64,000 bases of DNA from Dactylosporangium roseum. Lineage in GTDB: Bacteria > Actinomycetota > Actinomycetes > Mycobacteriales > Micromonosporaceae. The stretch covers positions 5,199,001 to 5,263,000 of the forward strand of contig NZ_CP073721.1 in the NCBI RefSeq assembly GCF_025264685.1, given 5' to 3'. Shown one piece after another: positions 43,486-50,827 of this stretch. The position numbers and the translations under genes are program-made. Positions within the stretch are counted from its first letter, which is position 1. Each line of letters opens with the position of its first letter. The notes beneath the pieces were generated by a model. That model had not been told where the DNA came from. It did not search any database and worked only from the letters and a program-made list of their open reading frames with translations.

Positions 43486-44829
43486 TCAGAACAACGGTTC
43501 GGCGGTCGCGCGGGGTTTCACCGTGGCGACCGTGGCGCGGTATCGGCCGATGAGTGGCCGGACCAGCACACCACCGGGCACCCGGATGATCGCGTCGAAG
43601 CGCTCCAACTGGGCGACCGCTTCGGCGCGGAGCCGGTCCGGGTCGGCGTGCCACTGCGCGCCGAACGCCTTGCCGTAGCGGCGCAGCAGCTCACCGGTTG
43701 CGGCCCGCAGGGTGCTGTCGGCGACGAAGGGCAGCCGGTGGGTGCCGTCGTCGTCGACCGGCTGCCCGGCCGGTGGCGGCTCGGCCTCGACCGGCACGAA
43801 CGTCTCCGCCGGCAGCCCGGCGTCGACGTCGCGGATGCGCTGCCGGTGCGCGGCGTGGCCGTCCGGCACCGGCAGGCGGCGGGCCTTGCGGCCGTCCGGA
43901 TCGGTGACCCGGGCACCGATCTCGACGGCGAGCAGGACGGCCATCTGGGCCACCGAGCCGCTGCCCGGGAAGCGTTCACCGGACAGATTCGTCGTGTCGA
44001 CCAGCAGCACGCCCTCGGCCCGCCGCTCCACCCGCAGCCCGGTCAGCCGCTGCACGTCGGAGGCGAGCGTCGCGCCGCGCAGATGGTTGGCCACCGGCTC
44101 GGCGACGTCGTCGAAGTAGACGACCGGCGACTCGACCACGGCGCGGCGGGCCGCCTGTGCCGCCGCCCGCCGCTCGGCGTTGCCGCTGCTCGCGAAGGAC
44201 CGGTCGAACAGGCCGGTGACGCTCTCGATGTGCTGCAGCACGCGGGCCGGGCGGAACACGGCGAACACCGCGTCGCGGGCGATGTCGTAGAGGGCCTCGC
44301 CGGCACCGGGATCGCTGGCCCACGACGCGCTGGAGCCGTCCGCGAGGCGCAGCACGCCGCGATCCTCGATCCAGCCGACCGCGTCGACGAAGGCCCGCCG
44401 ATCGGCGCCGCTGTCCGGGTCGAGGCCGAGCCCGGTGATCCGGCCGGCGTCCGCGGCGACCGACTCGGCGAGCTCGCTGAGCGTGATCTGGATGCCGGCC
44501 CGGCCGAGCACCGCCAGGCACAGCGCCAGGTAGGCGTAGCGCTGCCGGTCGAACGGCCGTCCGGTCCGGGACGTGGCCGGCTGAGTGTGATCGAGGCGGT
44601 CCTTCGCGCGGACCAGCCGTGCCGTGACGCCGTGCAGCTCCAGCCGGTAGCCGAACGCCTCGGCCAGGTCCTTGCGCAGCGTCGTGGCGAACCGCCGGAC
44701 TCGCGGCAGCGCCTTCTCGTCCGGCCAGGTGGCGGTGACCAGCGGATGGCGCAGCACCAACCGCAGCGCACGCTGGTAGTCGGCGAGCTCGGTCTCGGCC
44801 ACGTCGGCGGCGAAACGCTCCCCCGTCAT
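43486..44829 (-). CDS. jetB: Wadjet kite-like subunit JetB (TIGR02678/DUF2398)
   Basis: 447-aa protein with winged-helix-rich content, corresponding to the MukE/kite subunit of the SMC-like complex. Typical stretches: ELADYQRALRLVLRHPLV near the start, RPFDRQRYAYLALCLAVLGRA, GWIEDRGVLRLADG and the C-terminal VPGGVLVRPLIGRYRA. It bridges the JetA dimer and the JetC heads. The start is ATG 44829, overlapping the jetA stop (ATGA). Its place between jetA and jetC is the standard order. Confidence 0.9.
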   Translation of the reverse strand: MTGERFAADVAETELADYQRALRLVLRHPLVTATWPDEKALPRVRRFATTLRKDLAEAFGYRLELHGVTARLVRAKDRLDHTQPATSRTGRPFDRQRYAYLALCLAVLGRAGIQITLSELAESVAADAGRITGLGLDPDSGADRRAFVDAVGWIEDRGVLRLADGSSASWASDPGAGEALYDIARDAVFAVFRPARVLQHIESVTGLFDRSFASSGNAERRAAAQAARRAVVESPVVYFDDVAEPVANHLRGATLASDVQRLTGLRVERRAEGVLLVDTTNLSGERFPGSGSVAQMAVLLAVEIGARVTDPDGRKARRLPVPDGHAAHRQRIRDVDAGLPAETFVPVEAEPPPAGQPVDDDGTHRLPFVADSTLRAATGELLRRYGKAFGAQWHADPDRLRAEAVAQLERFDAIIRVPGGVLVRPLIGRYRATVATVKPRATAEPLF

Positions 44830-46418
44830 GCGACCGCCCCGGCACCAGCGGTGTCGATGTCGGTGCGGGTCCGCTGACGCACCGCCGTGTGTTGCGCCGG
44901 GGCGACGGCCAGGGTGTAGCCGTCGAGGTGGAGCCGGCCGTCGGCGGTGTCGACGGTGCTGTACCGGCCGGGCGCCGGGGTCAGCGTGAGCCGGACTCCG
45001 TAGGCGGCCGCGGCCAGAGGAGTCCGGGCACCGATCCGCGCCGCCAAGGCGATGTCCAGCAGCCGCAGCAGCACCGTGGTCTGGTCCCCGTCGAGCTTCA
45101 CCGGACCGCCCGGATCGTCGTCGAACCGCTCGGCCAGTCCGGCGGCGGCGTCGGCGAGGCGCCGTTCCTGACCGAGTTGCGCGGTGCGCAGCCGGCGTCG
45201 CCGGGCATCGTCACGCTCGATTCGCGCCGGCCGGCCGTTGCCCTGTCCGGGCAAGCGACCGCTCTCCACGAGTGTCCGGGACAGCTCGACGGCGGGCGCC
45301 TCCCACCAGGACAGCCGGCTCGGGATCACCTCCGGATCGGGGTGCGTGACCCCGACGTGCCGCGGCGCGCCGAGGCCGAACACCGCATCGAACAGCGCAT
45401 GCGCGGCGTCCTGATCGCCGACGTTGGTGAACCACGCCGCGAGGTGACGTAGCTGCGACTCGCGGCTCACCCCGCCCCGGCGGGCCTCGGTCACGCGACG
45501 CAGCAGGGCAAGCACGTCACCGATCGCGGCGATCGTGGCGCCTGCCAGCCGGTCGGCCTCGCTCGGCTCGTCCGGGCCCGGCGGCGCCAGCCAGGACCGC
45601 AGCCCGAGCCACCGCCGCCGCCAGTCCTCGAGCCGCTCCGCAGGAGTGTGGAACAGCCGGTCGTCGGCCTCCGCGGCGGCCTCGACCAGCCGCTCGACGC
45701 CGGTCGTCTCGACCGCGTGGACCGCCTCACGCAGCCGCGGCGTGTAGCGCTGCAACTCCTCGTGGAAATCCCGCAGGTGGACGAGCAGCGCGTCCTTGTG
45801 GGCGAGGAACACCTCCGGCCGCACGTCGTTGGTCCGGCTCAGGTCGCCCAGCATGTGGTAGAACCGCGCCGCCCGCTCGGCGATGTCGGCGAGCGCCCGG
45901 TCGAGGCGGTTGAGTTTGCGGTACACCTCCTCGCGATCACCGGCCGCGTTGGCGGCCGCGAGCACCTGTAGGTCGGCCAGCAGGTCGGCGAAGACGAGGC
46001 GGGACAGGGTCGTGTCGTCCATCGTGGCGGACAGCACGCTCTCCACCGCCCGGTGCGCCCGGTAGCCGGCCTCGGTGAACTGATACACCGAGTGACGGTT
46101 GCGGTACTCGGCGAGGGTCGTGGCCCGGGTGCCGTCCTGGCCCCGGTCGAGCACACCCCAGCCGACGAGCGCGTCGAGCAGGCGAGGCAGGTCGAGCTCA
46201 GCCGGGTCCGGGCAGCCCGGATCGGTGTGGCGGAGCGCGCCGAGCGCGGCGGCGACGTCCGTGGTGTGCAGCATGACGTGGTAGCTGGACCGGGCTGCGT
46301 CGAACGCCCGCAAGACCCACAGGTAGGCGAGACGGTTGTCGGCGTTGACATAGCCGAAAAGCCGCATCCGGTCGTCGAGACCGAACTCGTCCAGCCCGAA
46401 CGTCTGCCGCGCCGTCAT
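44826..46418 (-). CDS. jetA: Wadjet kleisin-like subunit JetA (TIGR02677/DUF2397)
   Basis: 530-aa protein, the kleisin/MukF-like subunit. It opens MTARQTFGLDEFGLDDRM and RLFGYVNADNRLAYLWVLRAF, the conserved start of the family, and contains NRHSVYQFTEAGYRAHRAVE and FYHMLGDLSRTNDVRPEVFL. The C-terminal part has RLSWWEAPAVELSRTLVESG. The start is ATG 46418, with AAGGAG close upstream; the frame is open further upstream without similarity. It is the first gene of the operon; a 361-bp gap with a large hairpin separates it from the polyketide region. Confidence 0.9.
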   Translation of the reverse strand: MTARQTFGLDEFGLDDRMRLFGYVNADNRLAYLWVLRAFDAARSSYHVMLHTTDVAAALGALRHTDPGCPDPAELDLPRLLDALVGWGVLDRGQDGTRATTLAEYRNRHSVYQFTEAGYRAHRAVESVLSATMDDTTLSRLVFADLLADLQVLAAANAAGDREEVYRKLNRLDRALADIAERAARFYHMLGDLSRTNDVRPEVFLAHKDALLVHLRDFHEELQRYTPRLREAVHAVETTGVERLVEAAAEADDRLFHTPAERLEDWRRRWLGLRSWLAPPGPDEPSEADRLAGATIAAIGDVLALLRRVTEARRGGVSRESQLRHLAAWFTNVGDQDAAHALFDAVFGLGAPRHVGVTHPDPEVIPSRLSWWEAPAVELSRTLVESGRLPGQGNGRPARIERDDARRRRLRTAQLGQERRLADAAAGLAERFDDDPGGPVKLDGDQTTVLLRLLDIALAARIGARTPLAAAAYGVRLTLTPAPGRYSTVDTADGRLHLDGYTLAVAPAQHTAVRQRTRTDIDTAGAGAVA

Positions 46419-46779
46419 CGGTCTCCTTCCGCCCGTCGACCACCCTATCGCCTGCCGAGCCCGCCCTGCCGACTCATGTCCGTCGCTGACAATCGACACG
46501 GGAGCCGCTCATCGGGCCTCTGCTGGCCAACGATTGTCCCGGATGTGGGAGGGATCCGGCTGTCGGGGTAGCCAGTTCTGTCCCCTGATCATGTCAACGT
46601 CGCGACGTTCACGTTGTGACGCAACAACTCCGGACCGCTGCACCGCGATGCGGTGCAGCGGTCCGGAGTGTTGCGCCTGGCTCGCGAGGACACCTCGCGG
46701 CAAGGTGGAATGGGGCAGCGACCAGTGCCGGGCAGGACGCCCACCAGCGATGACGTGATGGGTCCTGCGGATGCCGAGG
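46419..46779. other. intergenic region between the polyketide and Wadjet operons
   Basis: 361 bp with no supported gene. It must hold the jetA promoter (minus strand, 46419-46620) and contains the large hairpin at 46621-46674. I cannot pick out a confident -35/-10 pair for jetA. Confidence 0.55.
46621..46674 (-). terminator. large hairpin, probable terminator of the polyketide-side operon
   Basis: A perfect 20-bp stem (46627-46646 with 46650-46669), a 3-nt loop GAT, and five more pairs after a one-base bulge give about 25 bp of stem. It lies about 105 bp beyond the stop of the last minus-strand gene before jetA, so it may stop transcripts entering jetABCD. It is symmetric and could act in both directions. 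Confidence 0.6.
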
Positions 46780-47136
46780 CTATGTCCGCTGCGCCCGCAG
46801 GACGGCCCGGGTCGACTCGGCCGGGTGGTAGTCGGCGAGCCCGTGCAGCACCGACCGGACGAACGGCACGAAGCCCTCCGGGCCCGACCTGTGGTCCTTC
46901 ATGTGGACGGTCGCCCGGTCGCTGGACTCGAAGACCGTTCGCACCATGTCCAGCCGGGCCGGCAGGCCGAGGCCACCGCCGATGATGACGTGGTCGATGT
47001 CCGCCGCGGCGAGCGCGGCGGCGAGTTCCTCGACGCCGGTGCCGCTGATCAGGTCGACCTCCGCCACGGCGAGCCGCTCGCGGAAGTCGTCCATGAGGTG
47101 CGGCAGCAGACCGGCGATGAACACCCTCGTAGCCAC
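46780..47136 (-). CDS. small hypothetical protein (Rossmann-like), in operon with the DHA2 exporter
   Basis: 118 aa from GTG 47136 (GAGG five bases upstream); a TTG at 47154 is possible. It has alternating strand/helix pattern: VATRVFIAGLLPHLMDDF, then IDHVIIGGGLGLPARLDMV and ATVHMKDHRSGPEGFVPFV. I do not recognise an enzyme family; the fold looks like a flavodoxin or receiver domain without catalytic residues. It follows a similar small protein by 7 bp, and both follow the exporter gene, so they may serve it or sense its substrate. Confidence 0.6.
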   Translation of the reverse strand: MATRVFIAGLLPHLMDDFRERLAVAEVDLISGTGVEELAAALAAADIDHVIIGGGLGLPARLDMVRTVFESSDRATVHMKDHRSGPEGFVPFVRSVLHGLADYHPAESTRAVLRAQRT

Positions 47137-47143
47137 GGCCGCC

Positions 47144-47452
47144 TCAGTCCGCAAGGTCCAGCAACTGCGGGACGATGACGTGCCGCACGTGCTCCTGGAC
47201 GGTCTGGCCGGGCACCCGCCGGGCCTCGAACACGGCGGTGCCGTGCGGGGCCGCGTGCTCGTGGACCGGCGGGCGAGAGGCGTACTCGACGCCGCTGCCG
47301 ACCAGGACGGCGGCGAAGTCGCCGGTGTCGAGCAGGGCGAACGCCTCCTTGTCCTCGGTGACGCCGACGGCGCGGAAGCCGTTGTCCTCGATGATCTCGG
47401 TGGACGCGTCGACGAGATGACGCTCGCGGCCGAGGACCAGTACGTTCTTCAC
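47144..47452 (-). CDS. small receiver-like hypothetical protein
   Basis: 102 aa. It begins MKNVLVLGRERHLVDAST, then IIEDNGFRAVGVTEDKEAFA and GDFAAVLVGSGVEY, an arrangement like the first half of a response regulator receiver. The phospho-acceptor position shows Gly/Ser rather than Asp. The start is GTG 47452, with GAGG eight bases upstream. It lies 17 bp after the exporter stop and 7 bp before a second small protein of similar build. The function is unknown. Confidence 0.6.
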   Translation of the reverse strand: MKNVLVLGRERHLVDASTEIIEDNGFRAVGVTEDKEAFALLDTGDFAAVLVGSGVEYASRPPVHEHAAPHGTAVFEARRVPGQTVQEHVRHVIVPQLLDLAD

Positions 47453-47469
47453 TCCGATGACCTCTTTCG

Positions 47470-49164
47470 TTACAGCGGGCTGACCGTGCGCGGGTGCTTG
47501 GGCAGCGCCAGGAAGCCGGCGCCGGCGATGACGAGGGTCGCGCCGCCGAGGATCAGCACCCAGCTAAACGCGTAGGAGTAGTTCTCGGCGTTGGCGCGGG
47601 CGACGGCGCGGTCGAACGCGCCGGCCGCCGACGGGTCCGGGCTCGCCGCGGCGCAGCTAGCCGGCACGGCGCTCTGGTCGAGGGCCGAGGCCCGATCCCG
47701 CACGCAGGTGCCGAAGCTCGCGACGGCGGCGTCCTGTGCCTGGCTGGACAAGCCGAGGGTGGCGAGGTCCGAGCGCAGGCCGGGGGTCGCCGCATCGACG
47801 CCGCGGTCGGAGCCTCGGTCGAGCTGGGTGAACAGGATCACGCCGATCAGCGCCACGCCGAGGGCGATGCCGATCTGCTGGATGGTGTTGAGCAGGCCGG
47901 AGGCGTTGCCCGCCTGCTCGCCGGGGACCTGGCCGAGCAGCATGTCCAGCGTCGGGGCGACGATGAGGCCGAAGCCGATGCCGGACAGCACGTGCACGGG
48001 TATGAGCGCCCACGACGTGAGGTTCGGCCCGTAGTGCCAGGCCAGCCAGGCGAAGGACAGCCAGCCGACCGCGTTGACGAGACCGCCGGCCACCAGCACG
48101 TTGCGGCCGAACTTCGGCACCAGCTTGTTGGGCGCGTTGCCCGCGCCGATGCCGACGCCGACGGCCAGCGTCGCCGCGGTGAGACCGGCGTGCATCGGGC
48201 TCCAGCCGAGGCCGGCTTGCAGGAACAGCGTCCAGGCGAAGAAGAATCCGCCGGAGGCGACCCAGAACAGCCACCACATCGCCATGCCGACGGAGAACGG
48301 GCGGGAGCGGAACACGCCGAAGTCGATCAGCGCGGAGCCGCGGACGGCCTGGCGGCGGCGCTCGAAGGCGACGAACGCCACGAGCAGCACGACGGCGCCG
48401 GCCACCATCGCGAACGTCCACCCGGGCCAGCCCAGGCGGCGGCCCTCGGTGAGCGGGTAGACCAGGGCCACGACCGCGGCGAGGGCGAGCACCATGCCGA
48501 CGATGTCCAGGCGCGGGCGGCTCGGGGAGCGCGACTCGTGGACGAAGGTCGCGCCGGCGACGAGCGCCGCGATGCCGATCGGGACGTTGATGAGGAAGAT
48601 GGTGCGCCACTCCCAGCCGAACAGGTCCCACTGCACGATCACGCCGCCGAGCGCGAGGCCGAACACCGCCGAGGAGCCCGTCACGCCGCCGAAGAGCGCC
48701 ACGGCCTTGGCCCGCTCGTGTTCCGGGAACGTCACCCGCAGGATGGCGAGGATCTGCGTGACCATCAGGCCGGCCGCGGCGCCCTGTGCGAAGCGTGCCG
48801 CGATGAGCATCTCGGGGCTGACCGCCAGACCGCACAGCAGGGAGGCCGCCGTGAACCCGGCCATGCCGACCATGAACACACGCTTGCGTCCGTAGATGTC
48901 GCCGAGCCGGCCGCTGAGGATCAGCAGCGCCGCGAACGACAGCACATAGGCCGCGACGACCCACTCGAGCTGGGCGTAGTTCGCGTGCAGGTCGCCCTGG
49001 ACGCTCGGCAGGGCCACGTTGACGATCGTCGAGTCGACCAGGTCGACAAACCCGGCCACCAGGACCACCGCGAACGCGAGCCAGCGCCGGGGGTCGAGGC
49101 CGGTGTCGTCTCCGGCGCCCTTCGGCGGCGCGGCCGGCGAGGACGAGGAGATGTCTTGAGTCAT
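47470..49164 (-). CDS. DHA2-family MFS drug exporter (EmrB/QacA type, 14 TM)
   Basis: Predicted proton-coupled efflux pump, 564 aa. Landmarks: helix 1 WLAFAVVLVAGFVDLVDSTIVNVALPS carries the DHA2 motif D1; LSGRLGDIYGRKRVFMVG is motif A; then ARFAQGAAAGLMVTQ and INVPIGIAALVAGA. The 14-helix layout ends at LVIAGAGFLALPKHP. The start is ATG 49164; a GTG at 49179 would add five residues. A CATACT -10 box lies six bases before the ATG, so the mRNA may be leaderless. Next to a polyketide cluster and a divergent MarR gene, it probably exports the product or an intermediate. Confidence 0.9.
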   Translation of the reverse strand: MTQDISSSSPAAPPKGAGDDTGLDPRRWLAFAVVLVAGFVDLVDSTIVNVALPSVQGDLHANYAQLEWVVAAYVLSFAALLILSGRLGDIYGRKRVFMVGMAGFTAASLLCGLAVSPEMLIAARFAQGAAAGLMVTQILAILRVTFPEHERAKAVALFGGVTGSSAVFGLALGGVIVQWDLFGWEWRTIFLINVPIGIAALVAGATFVHESRSPSRPRLDIVGMVLALAAVVALVYPLTEGRRLGWPGWTFAMVAGAVVLLVAFVAFERRRQAVRGSALIDFGVFRSRPFSVGMAMWWLFWVASGGFFFAWTLFLQAGLGWSPMHAGLTAATLAVGVGIGAGNAPNKLVPKFGRNVLVAGGLVNAVGWLSFAWLAWHYGPNLTSWALIPVHVLSGIGFGLIVAPTLDMLLGQVPGEQAGNASGLLNTIQQIGIALGVALIGVILFTQLDRGSDRGVDAATPGLRSDLATLGLSSQAQDAAVASFGTCVRDRASALDQSAVPASCAAASPDPSAAGAFDRAVARANAENYSYAFSWVLILGGATLVIAGAGFLALPKHPRTVSPL

Positions 49165-49229
49165 GAGGTAAGTATGCACATGTCGTGACTATCCCTCAAG
49201 GTGATAATCAAATGAGATAGTGTGGACGG
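49165..49229. promoter_or_regulatory. divergent promoter/operator between the exporter and MarR genes
   Basis: The 65-bp gap holds a minus-strand -10 box (CATACT) just before the exporter ATG and a plus-strand TAGTGT (49218-49223) six bases before the marR GTG; both fit leaderless transcripts. An imperfect palindrome, TATCNC-N5-GNGATA (49190-49206), plus outer ACTATC/GATAGT arms, makes a plausible MarR operator that would cover both promoters. Confidence 0.5.
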
Positions 49230-49724
49230 GTGACATCGCCGCTGTACGAGTACCCGGCCTGCCTGATGACCCGGCTGGGCGTCCACGTCCAGGAGCAGCT
49301 CACCGACCTGCTCGCGCCGCTGGGCATCCAGCCGCGCCACTTCGGCCTGCTCACGCTGCTCAAGGGGCACGACGGGCTCAGCCAGCACCAGCTCGCCGAC
49401 CCGCTCGCCGTGCACCGCAACGTGATGGTGGGCCTGGTCGACGACCTGGAGGCGCGGGGGCTGGTGGAGCGCCGCCGCCACCCCACCGACCGCCGCGCCC
49501 ACGCCGTGCACCTGCTGCCGGCCGGCCGCGAGCTGCACGCCGAGGCCGAGACCCTCATCACCGAGTTCGAGGCCAAGCTGCTGGGCTGCCTGAGCCCGCA
49601 GGAGGCGGCGACGTTCGTCGCGCTGCAGCGGCGCGTCTCCGAGCACGCCGGCCTGCACCACGACGTTCACCCCGGCCTGCGCTCCAGCCGTCCGGCCACC
49701 CAGTCCGCAGTCTCCAGCGTGTAG
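49230..49724 (+). CDS. MarR-family transcriptional regulator
   Basis: Winged-helix repressor of 164 aa. Core: QPRHFGLLTLLKGHDGLSQH, then LAVHRNVMVGLVDDLEARG and VERRRHPTDRRAHAVHLLPAG, the recognition helix and wing typical of MarR. The start is GTG 49230, apparently leaderless. It is divergent from the DHA2 exporter and probably represses it until an aromatic ligand, perhaps the cluster's own product, is bound. Its last 58 bp overlap the convergent hydrolase gene. Confidence 0.88.
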   Translation: MTSPLYEYPACLMTRLGVHVQEQLTDLLAPLGIQPRHFGLLTLLKGHDGLSQHQLADPLAVHRNVMVGLVDDLEARGLVERRRHPTDRRAHAVHLLPAGRELHAEAETLITEFEAKLLGCLSPQEAATFVALQRRVSEHAGLHHDVHPGLRSSRPATQSAVSSV

Positions 49725-50827
49725 GAATTGATCACGTTCAGGCTCGTGTGCGCCTCGCGCGGGTGCACCACGAGTCGGTGCCGACCGGACCACGCCCGGT
49801 CGAGGTCGGTCAGGCCCTCGACCGGGAAGATGTCGTCGAGCGCACCGTGAATGCTCAGCACCTCGGTCGCCGGAGGTCGGCCGGGGTCGAGGGCGAGTTC
49901 GTCGAAGCGGGGTTGCAGGTCCGCCGCGACGTCGGCCCCCAGCGCAAACCGGAAGTTGGCCTTGAGCCGCCGCGGCAGGCCGTCGAACTTGTTCAGGGCC
50001 GGGCCGCCGCCGAAGTTGACGACGCACCGGAACCGCTCCCCCAGCGCCCCCGCTACCCGCAGCGCGATGTGGCCGCCGAAGCTGATGCCGGCGAAGGCGA
50101 GCCGGTCAGCCTCGATCCCGGGCTCGGCCGCCAGGTGCGCCACCAGGTCGGCGACGACCTCCTCCATGGCGAGGTGCAGCGGCGACCGGCCCAGTTGCAG
50201 GCCCTGGCCCGGGCCTTCGAACAGCACGGCCGCGATGCCCCGCTCGAGGTACGCCTCAGCCAAGGCGAGCAGCTCGATCTCGGTCGCCGAGTCCAGGCCG
50301 TTGGACAGCAGCACCGCCGGCAGCGGCCGCCCGGCGGCGCGCATGGCGGGCGTGGTCAGCAGCCAGTACGGCACCTCGGGGCGACCCGCCCGCGCGGGCA
50401 GCCGGCCCTCGGCGAGCCCGAGGTCGGTGCCGTTCAGGCTGCCCAGGAAGCAGTCGCGGATCCGCCGGCGCAGGTGCCGTTTGCGGACGTGGTCGTCGAA
50501 GTACTGGAACTCCGCCCAGTGATAGGCGGCCGCCGCGCCGCGCAGCGCCCGGGAGCGCCCGGCCACGGTGCTCGAACGCTCGGCGAGCCGGGCGTAGTCG
50601 TCGGCCCGGGCCGTCCACCGCTCCCGCCAGTCGTTCCAGAACGCCGCCGAGCTCAGGTCGAGGTCCTCGGCCGGAAAGCCGTCGAGCGCGGCGGCGATGT
50701 CGCCCCAGTGCACCTGCGGCGCATAGCGCGCGTTGAGGAAGAAGAGCCTGGGGAAGAGGTAACCCAGGGCCCGGTAGACGTGCTCGGGCACCCGCAGCCG
50801 GGCGACGTCATCAGCCACGGCCGTCAC
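49667..50827 (-). CDS. alpha/beta hydrolase (FrsA/DUF1100-like)
   Basis: 386-aa hydrolase with an N-terminal helical part (residues 1-150) and a C-terminal alpha/beta fold. The nucleophile serine lies in LAFAGISFGGHIAL, the acid in SIHGALDDIFP and the histidine in HPREAHTSLNVIN. The build resembles pseudooxynicotine-type C-C hydrolases and FrsA-like esterases. It is last in the minus-strand polyketide operon, overlapping the ligase gene by 17 bp. It may release, trim or hydrolyse the polyketide or an acyl intermediate; which one is not clear. The start is GTG 50827. Confidence 0.82.
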   Translation of the reverse strand: MTAVADDVARLRVPEHVYRALGYLFPRLFFLNARYAPQVHWGDIAAALDGFPAEDLDLSSAAFWNDWRERWTARADDYARLAERSSTVAGRSRALRGAAAAYHWAEFQYFDDHVRKRHLRRRIRDCFLGSLNGTDLGLAEGRLPARAGRPEVPYWLLTTPAMRAAGRPLPAVLLSNGLDSATEIELLALAEAYLERGIAAVLFEGPGQGLQLGRSPLHLAMEEVVADLVAHLAAEPGIEADRLAFAGISFGGHIALRVAGALGERFRCVVNFGGGPALNKFDGLPRRLKANFRFALGADVAADLQPRFDELALDPGRPPATEVLSIHGALDDIFPVEGLTDLDRAWSGRHRLVVHPREAHTSLNVINSYTLETADWVAGRLERRPG

